A stretch of 56,783 bases of DNA. It comes from Mycobacterium persicum (GTDB lineage Bacteria > Actinomycetota > Actinomycetes > Mycobacteriales > Mycobacteriaceae). Positions 34,158 through 44,556 of this stretch are shown here, piece by piece (positions within the stretch are counted from its first letter, which is position 1; every line of letters begins with the position of its first letter). The translations under genes were made by a program, and so were the position numbers. The stretch lies in contig NZ_MVIF01000027.1 in the NCBI RefSeq assembly GCF_002086675.1, positions 1 through 56,783 on the forward strand, read 5' to 3'. The notes beneath the pieces were generated by a model. That model was given only the letters and a program-made list of their open reading frames with translations, did no database searches and was not told the DNA's origin.

Positions 34158-35668
34158 TGGCGCTGGGACGTGCGTTTTCGGTGGCGGTGTGCGCGCTGGA
34201 CGGCCAAATCGTGGAGATCGAAGCCGACATCACGTCAGGACTGCCGGGTACACATCTGGTGGGTTTGCCCGACGCGGCCCTGCAGGAGTCGCGCGACCGG
34301 GTCCGTGCCGCGGTGACCAATTGCGGAAAAAGCTGGCCCCAGGCGCGGCTGACGCTCGCGCTGTCGCCTGCGACGCTGCCGAAGATGGGATCGGTCTACG
34401 ACCTGGCCCTGGCGGCCGCGGTGCTGTCGGCGCAGCGCAAGAATCCGTGGCACCGCCTGGAGAAGACCGTGCTGTTGGGGGAGTTGTCGTTGGACGGTCG
34501 GGTCCGGGCGGTGCGTGGCGTGCTGCCTGCCGTGCTGGCCGCCAAGCGCGACGGCTGGCCGGCCGTCGTTGTTCCGGCGGACAACCTCGCTGAAGCCTGC
34601 CTGGTGGATGGTATCGACGTGCGGGGTGTCCATAGCCTGGGCCAATTGAAGAGCTGGCTGAACGGTTCAGGCGGTTTGGGCGAAAGGGTCGCGCCGGCAG
34701 CCATTGTCGAGCAGCGGTCGGCTGATCTGGCCGATGTCGTGGGCCAATCGCAAGCGCGGTTCGCGGTCGAGGTGGCCGCGGCCGGCGGCCACCACGTCAT
34801 GTTGACCGGCCCGCCTGGTGTGGGCAAAACCATGCTGGCGCAACGTCTTCCGGGATTGCTGCCGCCGTTGTCGGACAGCGAGTCGCTGGAGGTCACCGCG
34901 ATCCACTCGGTGGCCGGCCTGCTGTCGGGGAACACGCCGTTGATCACCCGGCCGCCGTTCGTGGCGCCGCATCACAGTTCCAGCGTGGCGGCCCTGGTCG
35001 GCGGGGGTTCGGGGATGGCCCGTCCGGGAGCGGTCAGCCGGGCCCATCGCGGCGTGTTGTTCTTGGACGAGTGCGCCGAGATCAGCGTGAGCGCGCTGGA
35101 GGCACTGCGAACTCCCTTGGAGGACGGCGAGATTCGCCTCGCCCGGCGCGACGGCGTGGCGTGCTACCCGGCCCGGTTTCAACTCGTGCTGGCCGCCAAC
35201 CCGTGCCCGTGTGCGCCGGCGGATCCGGCGGACTGCATCTGCGCGGCCGCCGTCAAGAGGCGTTATCTGGGGAAGCTGTCCGGACCATTGCTGGACCGGG
35301 AGGACCTGAGGGTGCAGATGCATCCGGTGCGGGCGGGGGCGATGTCGGCCGTCGACGGGGAGCCGACCTCGCAGGTTCGCGGTCGCGTGGCGGCCGCTCG
35401 AGACGCCGCCGCGCAGCGGTGGCGACCGCATGGCTTCGCCACCAACGCCGAGGTCAGCGGACCGTTGCTGCGGCGCAAATTCCGGCCCGGCAATGCGGCG
35501 ATGGAGCCGCTGCGCAAGGCCCTGGACCGTGGATTGCTGAGCATTCGCGGCGTGGATCGCACGTTGCGGGTCGCGTGGAGTTTGGCCGACTTGGCCGGGC
35601 GAGTCTCGCCGAGCCTCGAGGATGTCGCCACCGCGCTGAGCTTTCGGCAACCGGGAGTCTTGCGATGA
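34157..35668 (+). CDS. comM: YifB/ComM-family Mg chelatase-like AAA+ ATPase (Rv2897c-like)
   Basis: 503-aa AAA+ protein; ComM in other bacteria is a hexameric helicase that promotes branch migration during natural transformation. The N-terminal Lon-like domain has DITSGLPGTHLVGLPDAALQE; the ATPase has Walker A GPPGVGKTM, RAHRGVLFLDECAEI (Walker B) and a Cys-rich NPCPCAPADPADCIC insertion. Length equals the M. tuberculosis protein. The ATG overlaps the preceding stop and its own stop overlaps dprA (ATGA), so yraN-comM-dprA is one coupled operon. Confidence 0.95.
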   Translation: MALGRAFSVAVCALDGQIVEIEADITSGLPGTHLVGLPDAALQESRDRVRAAVTNCGKSWPQARLTLALSPATLPKMGSVYDLALAAAVLSAQRKNPWHRLEKTVLLGELSLDGRVRAVRGVLPAVLAAKRDGWPAVVVPADNLAEACLVDGIDVRGVHSLGQLKSWLNGSGGLGERVAPAAIVEQRSADLADVVGQSQARFAVEVAAAGGHHVMLTGPPGVGKTMLAQRLPGLLPPLSDSESLEVTAIHSVAGLLSGNTPLITRPPFVAPHHSSSVAALVGGGSGMARPGAVSRAHRGVLFLDECAEISVSALEALRTPLEDGEIRLARRDGVACYPARFQLVLAANPCPCAPADPADCICAAAVKRRYLGKLSGPLLDREDLRVQMHPVRAGAMSAVDGEPTSQVRGRVAAARDAAAQRWRPHGFATNAEVSGPLLRRKFRPGNAAMEPLRKALDRGLLSIRGVDRTLRVAWSLADLAGRVSPSLEDVATALSFRQPGVLR

Positions 35669-36831
35669 CTGCAGTGGCCGACGTGCTGGGGGCCTGGGCC
35701 TACCTGTCCCGAGTGGCAGAGCCGCCCTGTGCGGAACTCGCCGCCCTGGTGCGCTGTGTCGGCCCGTTGGAGGCGGCAGATCGGGTGCGGCGCGGGCACG
35801 TCGACGGCGACTTGGCGCGCCACACCCAGGCCAGGCGCGGAATCGACCGCGCGGCAGCAGACCTCGAACTGCTCATGCGCCGCGGCGGACGACTGATCAC
35901 GCCCGACGACGACGAGTGGCCGGTGCTCGCCTTTGCCGCGTTCGGTGGCTCTGCAGCGCGCGCCAAGCCGTACAGCGGAGCGCCGATGGTGTTGTGGGCA
36001 CGGGGCCCCGCGCGTCTTGACGAGGTGGTGTCGCGCGCCGCCGCTATCGTCGGAACCCGGGCCGCGACTGCCTACGGCGAGCACATCGCGGCAGATCTGG
36101 CCGCTGGCTTAACCGAGCGTGACGTTGCCGTCATCTCCGGCGGCGCGTACGGCATCGACGGCGCGGCCCACCGCGCGGCGCTCAATTGCGACGGCACCAC
36201 CGTCGCCGTGCTGGCCGCTGGGATCGACGTCCCGTATCCGGCTGGGCATTCGTCGCTGTTGCACCGCATCGGCGAGCACGGGCTGCTGATCACCGAATAC
36301 CCGCCCGGTGCGCGTCCGGCCCGCTACCGGTTTCTGACCCGCAACCGGCTGGTGGCCGCCGTCGCGGGAGCGGCGGTGGTGGTGGAAGCGGGCCTGCGCA
36401 GCGGTGCGGCCAACACCGCGGCCTGGGCCCGGGCGTTGGGCCGTGCGGTGGGGGCGGTCCCCGGGCCGGTAACGTCGTCGGCTTCGGCCGGCTGCCATGT
36501 GCTGCTGCACGACGGCGCGGAGTTGATCACCCGAGTCGACGACATTGTCGAGCTGGTCGGTCACATGGGTGAGCTGGCCGCCGAACAGCCGCGGCCCAGC
36601 ACTCTCTTCGACGGCCTGAGCGAGGCCGAACGGCGGGTATACGAAGCGTTGCCCGGCCGCGGCGCCGCGACTGTCGACGAGATCGCCGCCGCATCGGGGC
36701 TGCTGGCCGAGCAGGTTCTGGGACAGCTGGCGATCCTCGAGGTGACTGGGCTGGCTCGGCGCGACGAGGGCCGGTGGCGCATCGTCCGTGGCGATCGGTC
36801 CCGGGCGGGTTCCTCGGGCCGGCTCGTATAG
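35665..36831 (+). CDS. dprA: DNA processing protein DprA
   Basis: 388-aa DprA/Smf protein that loads RecA on single-stranded DNA. The Rossmann-like core shows AAIVGTRAATAYG, ISGGAYGIDGAAHRAAL, VLAAGIDVPYP and RFLTRNRLVAAVAGAAVVVEAGLRSGA. The C-terminal ~70 residues form a winged-helix (EAERRVYEALPGRGAATVDEIA). ATG 35665 overlaps the comM stop. Mycobacteria are not known to be naturally transformable in the usual way, so its role here is probably in recombination. viuB follows after 33 bp. Confidence 0.96.
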   Translation: MTAVADVLGAWAYLSRVAEPPCAELAALVRCVGPLEAADRVRRGHVDGDLARHTQARRGIDRAAADLELLMRRGGRLITPDDDEWPVLAFAAFGGSAARAKPYSGAPMVLWARGPARLDEVVSRAAAIVGTRAATAYGEHIAADLAAGLTERDVAVISGGAYGIDGAAHRAALNCDGTTVAVLAAGIDVPYPAGHSSLLHRIGEHGLLITEYPPGARPARYRFLTRNRLVAAVAGAAVVVEAGLRSGAANTAAWARALGRAVGAVPGPVTSSASAGCHVLLHDGAELITRVDDIVELVGHMGELAAEQPRPSTLFDGLSEAERRVYEALPGRGAATVDEIAAASGLLAEQVLGQLAILEVTGLARRDEGRWRIVRGDRSRAGSSGRLV

Positions 36832-36864
36832 TCGACGAAGGGTCGGGTTTGGACAGGAGGATAC

Positions 36865-37713
36865 GTGGCAGGTCGACCACTGCACACCTTCGATGTCGTT
36901 GGCACCCGGCAACTCGCGCCGCATCTGGTCCGGGTGCGGCTGGGCGGCAGCGGCTTCGACACATTCGTTCCCAACGATTTCACCGACTCCTACGTCAAGC
37001 TGGTGTTCGTCGCCGACGATGTCGATGTTGCGGAACTGCCCCGGCCGCTGACCCTGGACAGCTTTGCCGGTCTTCCGCCCGCCAAGCAGCCCTCGGTACG
37101 CACCATCACCGTCCGCCGAGTTGACACCGCGGCGCGCGAAATCGCGATCGACATCGTGGTGCACGGCGAACACGGGGTGGCCGGTCCGTGGGCGGCTGCG
37201 GTTGCACCCGGTCAGCCGATGTACCTGATGGGGCCGGGCGGAGCTTACGCACCTGATCCGGCCGCCGACTGGCATCTGCTGGCCGGCGACGAATCCGCGC
37301 TGCCGGCCATCGCCGCCGCGCTGGAAGCGTTGCCCGCCAAAGCAATTGGCCAGGCCTTCATCGAAGTGGCCGGCCCCGACGACGAGATCGAATTGATTTC
37401 ACCGCAGTCGGTCGACGTGCACTGGGTCTACCGCGGCGGTCGTGCGGATCTGGTTCCCGAGGACCGTGCGGGCGATCACGCACCACTGATCGAGGCGGTT
37501 ACCACCGCGCAGTGGCTGCCAGGTCAGGTACAGGTGTTCATCCATGGTGAGGCGCAAGCCGTTATGCACAACTTGCGGCCCTACATTCGCAAAGAGCGCG
37601 GCGTGGAAGCCAAATGGGCGTCATCGATCTCCGGTTACTGGCGGCGCGGACGTACCGAAGAGACCTTCCGGCAATGGAAGAAGGAACTGGCTGAGGCCGA
37701 AGCCGGCGGATGA
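36865..37713 (+). CDS. viuB: Siderophore-interacting FAD-binding reductase ViuB
   Basis: 282-aa cytosolic flavoprotein of the siderophore-interacting (SIP) family, thought to release iron from ferric mycobactin-like siderophores. The N-terminal FAD-binding barrel includes [26 protein letters not shown], where the RTxTxR segment binds FAD; the C-terminal NAD(P)H domain has [18 protein letters not shown] and [12 protein letters not shown] with [17 protein letters not shown] at the end. GTG 36865 has AGGAGG upstream. Position and length match Rv2895c. Confidence 0.94.
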   Translation: MAGRPLHTFDVVGTRQLAPHLVRVRLGGSGFDTFVPNDFTDSYVKLVFVADDVDVAELPRPLTLDSFAGLPPAKQPSVRTITVRRVDTAAREIAIDIVVHGEHGVAGPWAAAVAPGQPMYLMGPGGAYAPDPAADWHLLAGDESALPAIAAALEALPAKAIGQAFIEVAGPDDEIELISPQSVDVHWVYRGGRADLVPEDRAGDHAPLIEAVTTAQWLPGQVQVFIHGEAQAVMHNLRPYIRKERGVEAKWASSISGYWRRGRTEETFRQWKKELAEAEAGG

Positions 37714-37736
37714 ACGCCGGCTGGCATTCTCATCCC

Positions 37737-38909
37737 ATGGCATACCGGCCCCACTTCGGTGACTACCAGAACGAGATCTATTTCCAGGGCCTGGCCGGGG
37801 TGGTGCCGCCGCTGCCGATGGTGTTCGCGGAGTTGGAGGCCAAGGCCGGGGTGGCACTACCGCCGTCGGTGTGGTCCTACGTCGCCGGGGGAGCGGGCGA
37901 CGAGCGTACCCAGCGGGCTAACCGCGAGGCCTTCGATCGCTGGGGTTTGGTGCCGCGGATGTTCGTCGGCGCCGCCAAGCGCGACCTGTCCGTCGAGATG
38001 TTCGGCCTGACCTTGCCGTCGCCGCTGTTCATGGCGCCGATCGGGGTCATCGGGTTGTGCGCCCAGGATGGGCACGGCGACTTGGCCGCCGCACGCGCGG
38101 CGGCCCGCACCGGCGTCCCGATGGTCGCATCGACACTCACGGTCGACCCCATGGAAGACGTCGCTGCCGCGTTCGGTGATACGCCCGGGTTCTTTCAGCT
38201 GTACACGCCGACCGACCGCGAGTTGGCCGCCAGCTTGGTACGCCGCGCCGAAGCGGCCGGCTTCAAAGGCATCGTCGTCACCCTCGACACCTGGGTCACC
38301 GGCTGGCGGCCGCGCGACCTCAGCACGGCGAATTTCCCGCAGCTGCGTGGTTACTGCCTGGCCAACTACACCAGCGACCCGGTTTTTCGCGCCGGCCTGC
38401 CGCGCCCGCCGGAAGAGGACCGGCAGGGTGCGGTGCTGCGCTGGGCGCAGGTCTTCGGGCAGCCGCTTTGCTGGGACGACCTCAGCTGGCTGCGTTCGCT
38501 GACCGAACTTCCGCTGATCGTCAAGGGCATCTGCCACCCCGATGACGCCCGGCGTGCCAGGGACGGCGGCGTCGACGGCATCTACTGCTCCAACCACGGC
38601 GGTCGGCAAGCCAACGGCGGGCTGCCCGCGCTGGACTGTTTGCCGGCCGTTGTCGAGGCCGCCGACGGGCTGCCGGTGCTGTTCGACTCGGGGATTCGCA
38701 GCGGCGCCGACGTCATCAAGGCGCTCGCGATGGGCGCGACTGCCGTCGGCGTCGGCCGCCCCTACGCCTACGGTCTGGCGCTGGGCGGAGCCGACGGCAT
38801 TGTGCACGTGTTGCGCATGATGCTTGCCGAAGCCGACCTGATCATGGCCGTCGACGGTTACCCGACGCGCAAAGATCTCACCCCGGACACACTGCGGCGC
38901 GTCAACTGA
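37737..38909 (+). CDS. FMN-dependent alpha-hydroxy-acid oxidase, lactate 2-monooxygenase-like
   Basis: 390-aa flavoprotein closely resembling M. smegmatis lactate 2-monooxygenase, which turns lactate and O2 into acetate, CO2 and water. Shared segments include [60 protein letters not shown] and the active-site [19 protein letters not shown] with the catalytic His and FMN-binding Arg. The start ATG 37737 aligns with the family N-terminus; ATG 37710, overlapping the viuB stop, adds nine residues. The insertion loop is shorter than in M. smegmatis. In the M. tuberculosis order xerC directly follows viuB, so the gene is an addition here (or a loss there). Confidence 0.88.
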   Translation: MAYRPHFGDYQNEIYFQGLAGVVPPLPMVFAELEAKAGVALPPSVWSYVAGGAGDERTQRANREAFDRWGLVPRMFVGAAKRDLSVEMFGLTLPSPLFMAPIGVIGLCAQDGHGDLAAARAAARTGVPMVASTLTVDPMEDVAAAFGDTPGFFQLYTPTDRELAASLVRRAEAAGFKGIVVTLDTWVTGWRPRDLSTANFPQLRGYCLANYTSDPVFRAGLPRPPEEDRQGAVLRWAQVFGQPLCWDDLSWLRSLTELPLIVKGICHPDDARRARDGGVDGIYCSNHGGRQANGGLPALDCLPAVVEAADGLPVLFDSGIRSGADVIKALAMGATAVGVGRPYAYGLALGGADGIVHVLRMMLAEADLIMAVDGYPTRKDLTPDTLRRVN

Positions 38910-38940
38910 AACGCCGCGCCGGGTCTGCGACGGTGGGGGC

Positions 38941-39849
38941 GTGTCGGATAAGCACCACGCAATCCTCGAGGAGTTCGACGACTACCTGGCGCTGCAATGC
39001 GGACGGTCGGCGCACACCCGCCGGGCATACCTGAGCGACCTGCGGTCGCTGTTCGCCTTTCTGGCCGACCGCGGATCGGCGCTGGAATCACTGAGCCTGC
39101 CGCTGTTGCGGGCATGGTTGGCCAGCGCATCCGGCGCCGGAGCCGCACGCACCACGCTGGCCCGGCGCACCTCGGCGGTCAAGGCATTCACGGCATGGGC
39201 GCTCCGGCGCGGATTGTTGACCGGCGACCCGGCCGCCCGGTTGCAGGTTCCGAAAGCCCACCGCACGTTGCCCGCCGTGCTGCGTCAGGATCAGGCGCTG
39301 GCGGCGATGACGGCCGCGAAATCCGGCGCCAAGCAGGGTGATCCGCTGGCCCTGCGGGACCGGTTGATCGTCGAATTGCTCTATGCCACCGGAATTCGGG
39401 TGAGCGAGCTGTGCGGCCTGGACATCGACGACGTCGACACCGGGCATCGGGTGGTGCGGGTGCTCGGTAAGGGCAACAAGCAGCGCACCGTGCCCTACGG
39501 GCGGCCCGCCGCTGAGTCGTTGCAAGCCTGGCTGGCCAACGGCCGTCCCGCGCTCGTCACGGCCGAGTCTGGGCCGGCCCTACTGCTGGGAGCGCGGGGA
39601 CGGCGGCTCGACGTGCGGCAGGCGCGCACTGTGGTGCACCAGACCGTCGCCGCGGTGAACGGCGCGCCTGATATCGGGCCGCACGGGCTGCGGCACAGTG
39701 CAGCCACACACCTCCTCGAAGGCGGTGCCGACCTGCGGGTTGTCCAGGAGTTGCTGGGCCATTCCAGTCTGGCCACCACGCAGCTGTATACCCATGTCGC
39801 GGTAAACCGGCTGCGGGCGGTGCACGATCAGGCCCATCCCCGGGCCTAA
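38941..39849 (+). CDS. xerC: Tyrosine recombinase XerC
   Basis: 302-aa site-specific recombinase that resolves chromosome dimers at dif with XerD. The SAM-like core-binding domain (residues 1-100) contains [16 protein letters not shown]. The catalytic domain has Arg153 (TGIRVSEL), the Lys region [12 protein letters not shown], His248 and Arg251 ([12 protein letters not shown]), His274 (LLGHSSL) and the nucleophile Tyr283 (QLYTHV). All catalytic residues are present. GTG 38941 is the start. It lies 31 bp after the oxidase gene. Confidence 0.96.
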   Translation: MSDKHHAILEEFDDYLALQCGRSAHTRRAYLSDLRSLFAFLADRGSALESLSLPLLRAWLASASGAGAARTTLARRTSAVKAFTAWALRRGLLTGDPAARLQVPKAHRTLPAVLRQDQALAAMTAAKSGAKQGDPLALRDRLIVELLYATGIRVSELCGLDIDDVDTGHRVVRVLGKGNKQRTVPYGRPAAESLQAWLANGRPALVTAESGPALLLGARGRRLDVRQARTVVHQTVAAVNGAPDIGPHGLRHSAATHLLEGGADLRVVQELLGHSSLATTQLYTHVAVNRLRAVHDQAHPRA

Positions 39850-40514
39850 CCCGGCTCCTCGGCGGGCGCGACAGTCCGTATGTCGGTCCCAGGTCACGCT
39901 GATCACACCCGCCTCAACAGCCTCTAGGTCCGGTGGGGTGTCCGAGGTGCCCACCTCACTCGGAAATTCATGGTGACCACGAATGCGGCTGGTCAACGAT
40001 GTCCTCTTGCGCAGCCTTGGATGCCTGGCTCTGTTTTCGGCACACCTTGGCGGCGTTTTCGGCATGCCGATACCGCACCTTGGCTCAAACCGCTCGTGAT
40101 GGCAGGCGTTCGGGAGAGGCCTCAGGTGCTCACCGTTATCGGCTGGCATGCCGCCCTATCGAGTGAGCAGTGACGGCTTTGACTGTCCATGTAGGGCGGG
40201 CACATCCCACGATCGGCCGCCGTGACGGCACACTCGACGCCATCAGTGCACAGTCGGCGCCGCCAGCGCACAGTCGACGCCGTCGGCCACCGACCCCACC
40301 GCACCAGCATGCGACCTCCATCTCCCCCACACCGGGGCACAGCCCCACGACCGACCGCTAATAGCGACAAGAGACACCACCCCGCTCTCTTGGCCAGGCA
40401 CGGCAGTCGACCTCGATCCGCTAAAGCCACAAACAGTGCCGCCCAAGCCGGAGACTCCTGTGGCTACCGCTACGGGTGTGGCGCTTGCTGACCGCTAGCC
40501 GCCAACACAAGAAC
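39850..40514. other. Gene-free region after xerC with short repeats
   Basis: 665 bp without a gene I can support. In M. tuberculosis this interval (Rv2893, Rv2892c/PPE45) holds genes; here only short overlapping frames with no family resemblance are seen, so the region is probably decayed or rearranged. It includes a short degenerate 20-bp repeat (40228-40287). The flanking genes, xerC (+) and M23 peptidase (-), are convergent, so no promoter is expected inside. Confidence 0.5.
40228..40287. repeat. Degenerate 20-bp tandem repeat (three copies)
   Basis: Three consecutive 20-bp units at 40228, 40248 and 40268 share GCACAGTCGrCGCCgyC-like sequence with a few substitutions between copies. They lie in the non-coding stretch after xerC. 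Confidence 0.6.
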
Positions 40515-41030
40515 TCAGCCCGTCAGCGGCTTGAGCCTTATCGGTGTTGATGCCACCAAACCCAGTGGGTCGACATAGTCGGCACGCGAAGCCGGGCCCC
40601 ACATGGCACCCCAATGCAGGCACGCCAGAGCAGCGCAGCCGGGATGGCCGGCCTGCACGGTCCCCAGCACCGTCTGCGCCGTCACCAGCTGACCGGCCCG
40701 GACCATCGCGCGCACCGGTTCGTAGCTGGTACGCAAGCCGCCCGGATGAGCTAAAGAAACGACCGGCCGCCCCGCCAGCAATCCGGCGAAGACAACCGTC
40801 GCGCTGCCGGGTGCGTACACGGGCTGACCCGGAGCAGCGGCCAGGTCCACACCGCGGTGTCCGGGATGCCAGTTCGGCGCGGGCGCGTCATAGCCGCGCA
40901 CCACGGCGGGACGCGGCCGCAACGGCCACTCCAGCCGAAAATCGTCTGCAACCGCCGGCGAGGCACTGGCCAGCGTCCAGCACAGGATCAGCACCAACCG
41001 TCGCACCGGCTCAGTGAAGCGCCACGCCAA
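40515..41030 (-). CDS. Secreted M23/LytM-domain metallopeptidase (Rv2891-like)
   Basis: 171-aa exported protein with a LytM domain, the fold of endopeptidases that cut peptidoglycan cross-links. A signal peptide spans ~1-28 ([21 protein letters not shown]). The first zinc motif HxxxD is seen in [11 protein letters not shown]; the second pattern appears as CLHWGAM in place of HxH, where only one His is retained. The protein may be active or only peptidoglycan-binding. The start is a TTG at 41030; a GTG eight codons downstream would shorten the signal peptide. It is divergent from rpsB. Confidence 0.85.
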   Translation of the reverse strand: MAWRFTEPVRRLVLILCWTLASASPAVADDFRLEWPLRPRPAVVRGYDAPAPNWHPGHRGVDLAAAPGQPVYAPGSATVVFAGLLAGRPVVSLAHPGGLRTSYEPVRAMVRAGQLVTAQTVLGTVQAGHPGCAALACLHWGAMWGPASRADYVDPLGLVASTPIRLKPLTG

Positions 41031-41287
41031 CCGGGGTACCAGTCACCGCTGACGGTTCTGGGGAGTACGCCCCGGCTGGGGAAAGCCATCAGCGCGCGCG
41101 GTGTAAACTGCTGCACGCAGCTCGCATCAGTGGGCTGACTTCGCGCGTCTGCACGGCGACTCCCGTTGTTCAGGAATTCGCCCCGCGTGCTGGGCGGTCC
41201 CGTAACAGGGTCCGGCATCGCAGCAGCCGCCAGGGCCCGGCGTCACCCGATGCCGAGCAAGCAACCGACAACAAAGGAATACCGGCA

Positions 41288-42142
41288 ATGGCCGTAGTCA
41301 CCATGAAGCAGCTGCTTGACAGCGGCACCCACTTCGGGCACCAGACCCGTCGCTGGAATCCCAAGATGAAGCGGTTCATCTTCACCGACCGCAACGGCAT
41401 CTACATCATCGACCTACAGCAGACCCTGACGTTCATCGACAAGGCGTACGAGTTCGTCAAAGAAACCGTCGCCCACGGCGGCACGGTGCTGTTCGTCGGG
41501 ACCAAAAAGCAGGCGCAGGAGTCCGTCGCCGCCGAAGCCACCCGCGTCGGCATGCCGTACGTGAACCAGCGCTGGCTGGGCGGCATGCTCACCAACTTCT
41601 CCACCGTGCACAAGCGGTTGCAGCGCCTCAAAGAGCTCGAGGCGATGGAGCAGACCGGCGGCTTCGAGGGCCGAACCAAAAAGGAAATCCTGGGCCTGAC
41701 CCGGGAGAAGAACAAGCTGGAGCGGTCCCTGGGCGGGATCAGGGACATGGCCAAGGTGCCCTCGGCGGTCTGGGTCGTCGACACCAACAAGGAACACATC
41801 GCCGTCGGCGAGGCCCGCAAACTCGGAATCCCGGTGATCGCGATCCTGGACACCAACTGCGACCCCGACGAGGTCGACTACCCGATCCCGGGCAACGACG
41901 ACGCGATCCGTTCGGCCGCGCTGCTGACCAAGGTGATCGCCTCCGCGGTTGCCGAGGGCCTGCAAGCCCGTGCCGGGCTGGGCCGCGGCGACGGCAAGCC
42001 CGAGGCTTCGGACTCGCTGGCCGCCGAGCCGCTCGCCGAATGGGAGCAGGAGCTGCTGGCCTCGGCAACGACTCCGGTGACCGCCGGGGCTGGCGACCCG
42101 ACGCCCGAAACCTCCACCGAATCAACGACTGATCCCTCATAG
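41288..42142 (+). CDS. rpsB: 30S ribosomal protein S2
   Basis: 284-aa small-subunit protein S2, needed for binding S1 and mRNA. It reads [19 protein letters not shown], then [35 protein letters not shown] and [27 protein letters not shown], all typical. A C-terminal acidic tail of ~50 residues (rich in Ala, Thr, Glu) is usual in mycobacteria. The 257 bp upstream contain a possible -10 TAAACT (41104-41109) with no clear -35. tsf follows after 12 bp in the usual rpsB-tsf operon. Confidence 0.98.
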   Translation: MAVVTMKQLLDSGTHFGHQTRRWNPKMKRFIFTDRNGIYIIDLQQTLTFIDKAYEFVKETVAHGGTVLFVGTKKQAQESVAAEATRVGMPYVNQRWLGGMLTNFSTVHKRLQRLKELEAMEQTGGFEGRTKKEILGLTREKNKLERSLGGIRDMAKVPSAVWVVDTNKEHIAVGEARKLGIPVIAILDTNCDPDEVDYPIPGNDDAIRSAALLTKVIASAVAEGLQARAGLGRGDGKPEASDSLAAEPLAEWEQELLASATTPVTAGAGDPTPETSTESTTDPS

Positions 42143-42154
42143 GAAGGCTGATCA

Positions 42155-42970
42155 TTGGCGAACTTCACCGCGGCCGACGTCAAGCGGCTTCGTGAGCTCA
42201 CCGGTTCCGGCATGCTGGACTGCAAGAACGCGCTGGCCGAAGCCGACGGCGACTTCGACAAGGCCGTCGAGGCGCTCCGGATCAAGGGCGCCAAGGACGT
42301 CGGCAAGCGAGCCGAGCGCGCCACCGCCGAGGGCCTGGTCGCGGCCAAGGAGGGCGTGCTCATCGAACTGAATTGCGAGACCGACTTCGTCGCCAAGAAC
42401 GCGGAATTCCAGGCGCTGGCCGATCAGATCGTGGCGGCGGCCGTGTCGTCGAAAGCCGCCGACGTCGACGCGCTCAAGGCGGCTCAAGCGGGTGACAAGA
42501 ACGTCGAGCAGGCAATCGGCGAGCTGTCGGCCAAGATCGGCGAGAAGCTCGAATTGCGCCGGGTGGCGAACTTCGACGGCACCGTCGAGACCTACCTGCA
42601 CCGGCGTTCGGCCGATCTGCCGCCGGCGGTGGGTGTGCTGGTCGAGTACCAGGGTGGCGACAAAGATGCCGCTCACGCCGTTGCGCTGCAGATAGCCGCG
42701 CTCAAGGCGCGCTACCTGTCGCGCGACGATGTGCCCGAGGACGTCGTGGCTACCGAACGCCGCATCGCCGAGGAGACCGCGAAAGCGGAGGGCAAGCCGG
42801 AGCAAGCGCTGCCCAAGATCGTCGAAGGCCGGCTGACCGGTTTCTTCAAGGACGCCGTCCTGCTCGAGCAGCCATCGGTGTCCGACAACAAGAAGTCGAT
42901 CAAGGCCCTGCTGGAGGAAGCCGGGGTCACGGTGACCCGATTCGTCCGGTTCGAGGTAGGCCAGGCTTAG
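42155..42970 (+). CDS. tsf: Elongation factor Ts
   Basis: 271-aa guanine nucleotide exchange factor for EF-Tu, the same length as in M. tuberculosis. Marks are [21 protein letters not shown], the exchange motif [13 protein letters not shown] and [15 protein letters not shown] at the end. It starts with TTG 42155 behind a GGAAGG ribosome-binding site. It is second in the rpsB-tsf operon, and amiC starts 9 bp after its stop, so read-through into amiC is likely. Confidence 0.98.
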   Translation: MANFTAADVKRLRELTGSGMLDCKNALAEADGDFDKAVEALRIKGAKDVGKRAERATAEGLVAAKEGVLIELNCETDFVAKNAEFQALADQIVAAAVSSKAADVDALKAAQAGDKNVEQAIGELSAKIGEKLELRRVANFDGTVETYLHRRSADLPPAVGVLVEYQGGDKDAAHAVALQIAALKARYLSRDDVPEDVVATERRIAEETAKAEGKPEQALPKIVEGRLTGFFKDAVLLEQPSVSDNKKSIKALLEEAGVTVTRFVRFEVGQA

Positions 42971-42979
42971 CAACAGCCC

Positions 42980-44386
42980 ATGACCCGCATCCACGCTTTC
43001 GGTGACGACGCGCTGGGCGATCTCGACGCCGTCGCTCTTGCCGAGGCCATCCGGTCCGGTCAGGTCGACCGGGCCGAGCTGGCCGAGGCTGCGATCGCGC
43101 GAAGCCAAGCCGTCAACCCCAAGCTCAACGCGGTGGCATATGAGGCCTTCGACAGGGCGCGCGACGCGGCCCGGCGGGGGACGACCAACGGCTTTTTCGG
43201 CGGCGTACCCAGCTATATCAAGGACAATGTCGACGTCAGCGGGCTGCCGACGATGCGGGGCACCGATGCGTGGACACCGCACCGGGCGGGCGCCGACAGT
43301 GAGATCACCCGAGTGCTGCTGTCCACAGGTCTCATCTCGCTGGGCAAGACCCAGATGTCGGAGTTCGGGTTCAGCGCTGCCGCCGAACACCCGCGGCTGG
43401 GACCCGTCCGCAACCCTTGGCATACCGACCACACGGCGGGCGCCTCGTCATCGGGCTCGGGAGCATTGGTCGCCGCCGGGGTGGTGCCCATCGCGCACGC
43501 CAACGACGGCGGCGGCTCCATCCGCATACCAGCCTCCTGCAACGGCCTGGTGGGGCTCAAGCCGTCGCGCGGCCGGCTACCCATCGATCCACAGTTGCGG
43601 CGGCTGCCCATCCGGATCGTTGCCAACGGTGTGCTGACCCGCTCGGTGCGCGACACGGCCGTCTTCTATCGAGAGGCCGAGCGCCTCTGGCGGTCCAAGC
43701 TGCCTCCGGTGGGAGATGTGAGCAGCCCGGGTAAGCGACGACTGAAGATTGCCGTGATCACGCGCTCGGTGCATGTGGAGGCCAGTCCCGAAGTCCGCGA
43801 CCTGACGCTGAAGGCGGCCGGGTTGCTCGAAGAGCTCGGTCACCATGTCGAACACGTCGACCAACCGCCGGTGCCGTCCAGTTTCACCGAGGACTTTGTG
43901 CTGTATTGGGGTCTGATGGCGCTGGGGCAGGTGCGCACCGGACGGCTCACGTTCGGCAAGACGTTCGACCCGACCCGGCTGGACAGCCTGACTCTGGGTC
44001 TGGCCCGTAATGCCCGCCGCAATTTTCATCTGCTCCCGGCCGCGATCCTCCGGCTGCGCGGAGTCCGGCGGCACACCGCGCAATTCTTCGGTACCTACGA
44101 TGCCGTGCTCACGCCTACCGTCGCCGATGCGCCGCCGCGCATCGGCTATCTCGCTCCCACCGACTATCAGCAGGTCATGGACCGGATGGCCGATTGGGTG
44201 GCATTCACGCCGCTACAGAACGTCACCGGGGAGCCGGCGATTTCGCTGCCGGTGGCGCAGTCCGCGAACGGGCTGCCGGTGGGAATGATGCTGGCGGCCG
44301 ACCTGGGGCGAGAGGACCGGCTGTTGGAGCTGGCCTATGAACTCGAAGAGGCTCGTCCCTGGGCGCGGATCCAAGCCCCCAACTAG
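42980..44386 (+). CDS. amiC: Amidase AmiC (amidase signature family)
   Basis: 468-aa amidase with the Ser-cisSer-Lys triad. Lys lies in PSYIKDNVDVSG, the bridging Ser in HTAGASSSGSGALVAAG and the nucleophile Ser in NDGGGSIRIPASCNGLVGLKPSRGR. The length is near that of M. tuberculosis AmiC (Rv2888c). Family enzymes hydrolyse aliphatic or aromatic amides to the acid and ammonia; the natural substrate is not known. ATG 42980 is the first start after tsf. It is the last gene in the window that follows the M. tuberculosis order. Confidence 0.94.
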   Translation: MTRIHAFGDDALGDLDAVALAEAIRSGQVDRAELAEAAIARSQAVNPKLNAVAYEAFDRARDAARRGTTNGFFGGVPSYIKDNVDVSGLPTMRGTDAWTPHRAGADSEITRVLLSTGLISLGKTQMSEFGFSAAAEHPRLGPVRNPWHTDHTAGASSSGSGALVAAGVVPIAHANDGGGSIRIPASCNGLVGLKPSRGRLPIDPQLRRLPIRIVANGVLTRSVRDTAVFYREAERLWRSKLPPVGDVSSPGKRRLKIAVITRSVHVEASPEVRDLTLKAAGLLEELGHHVEHVDQPPVPSSFTEDFVLYWGLMALGQVRTGRLTFGKTFDPTRLDSLTLGLARNARRNFHLLPAAILRLRGVRRHTAQFFGTYDAVLTPTVADAPPRIGYLAPTDYQQVMDRMADWVAFTPLQNVTGEPAISLPVAQSANGLPVGMMLAADLGREDRLLELAYELEEARPWARIQAPN

Positions 44387-44556
44387 CCGAGCAACCAGGA
44401 CAGATCGAAGCCGAGCCCTTATCGGTCCGGCGAATGTGTGGATCCGGCTTCGGATGATCGGCGCGGCCGAAAGCGCGCTTTGGCACCCATCGGTGGGATT
44501 GCCAGGGCCTGACTCGGGGTAATCGACGTCCAGATCCGAACCGTTGAGGAGCGATC

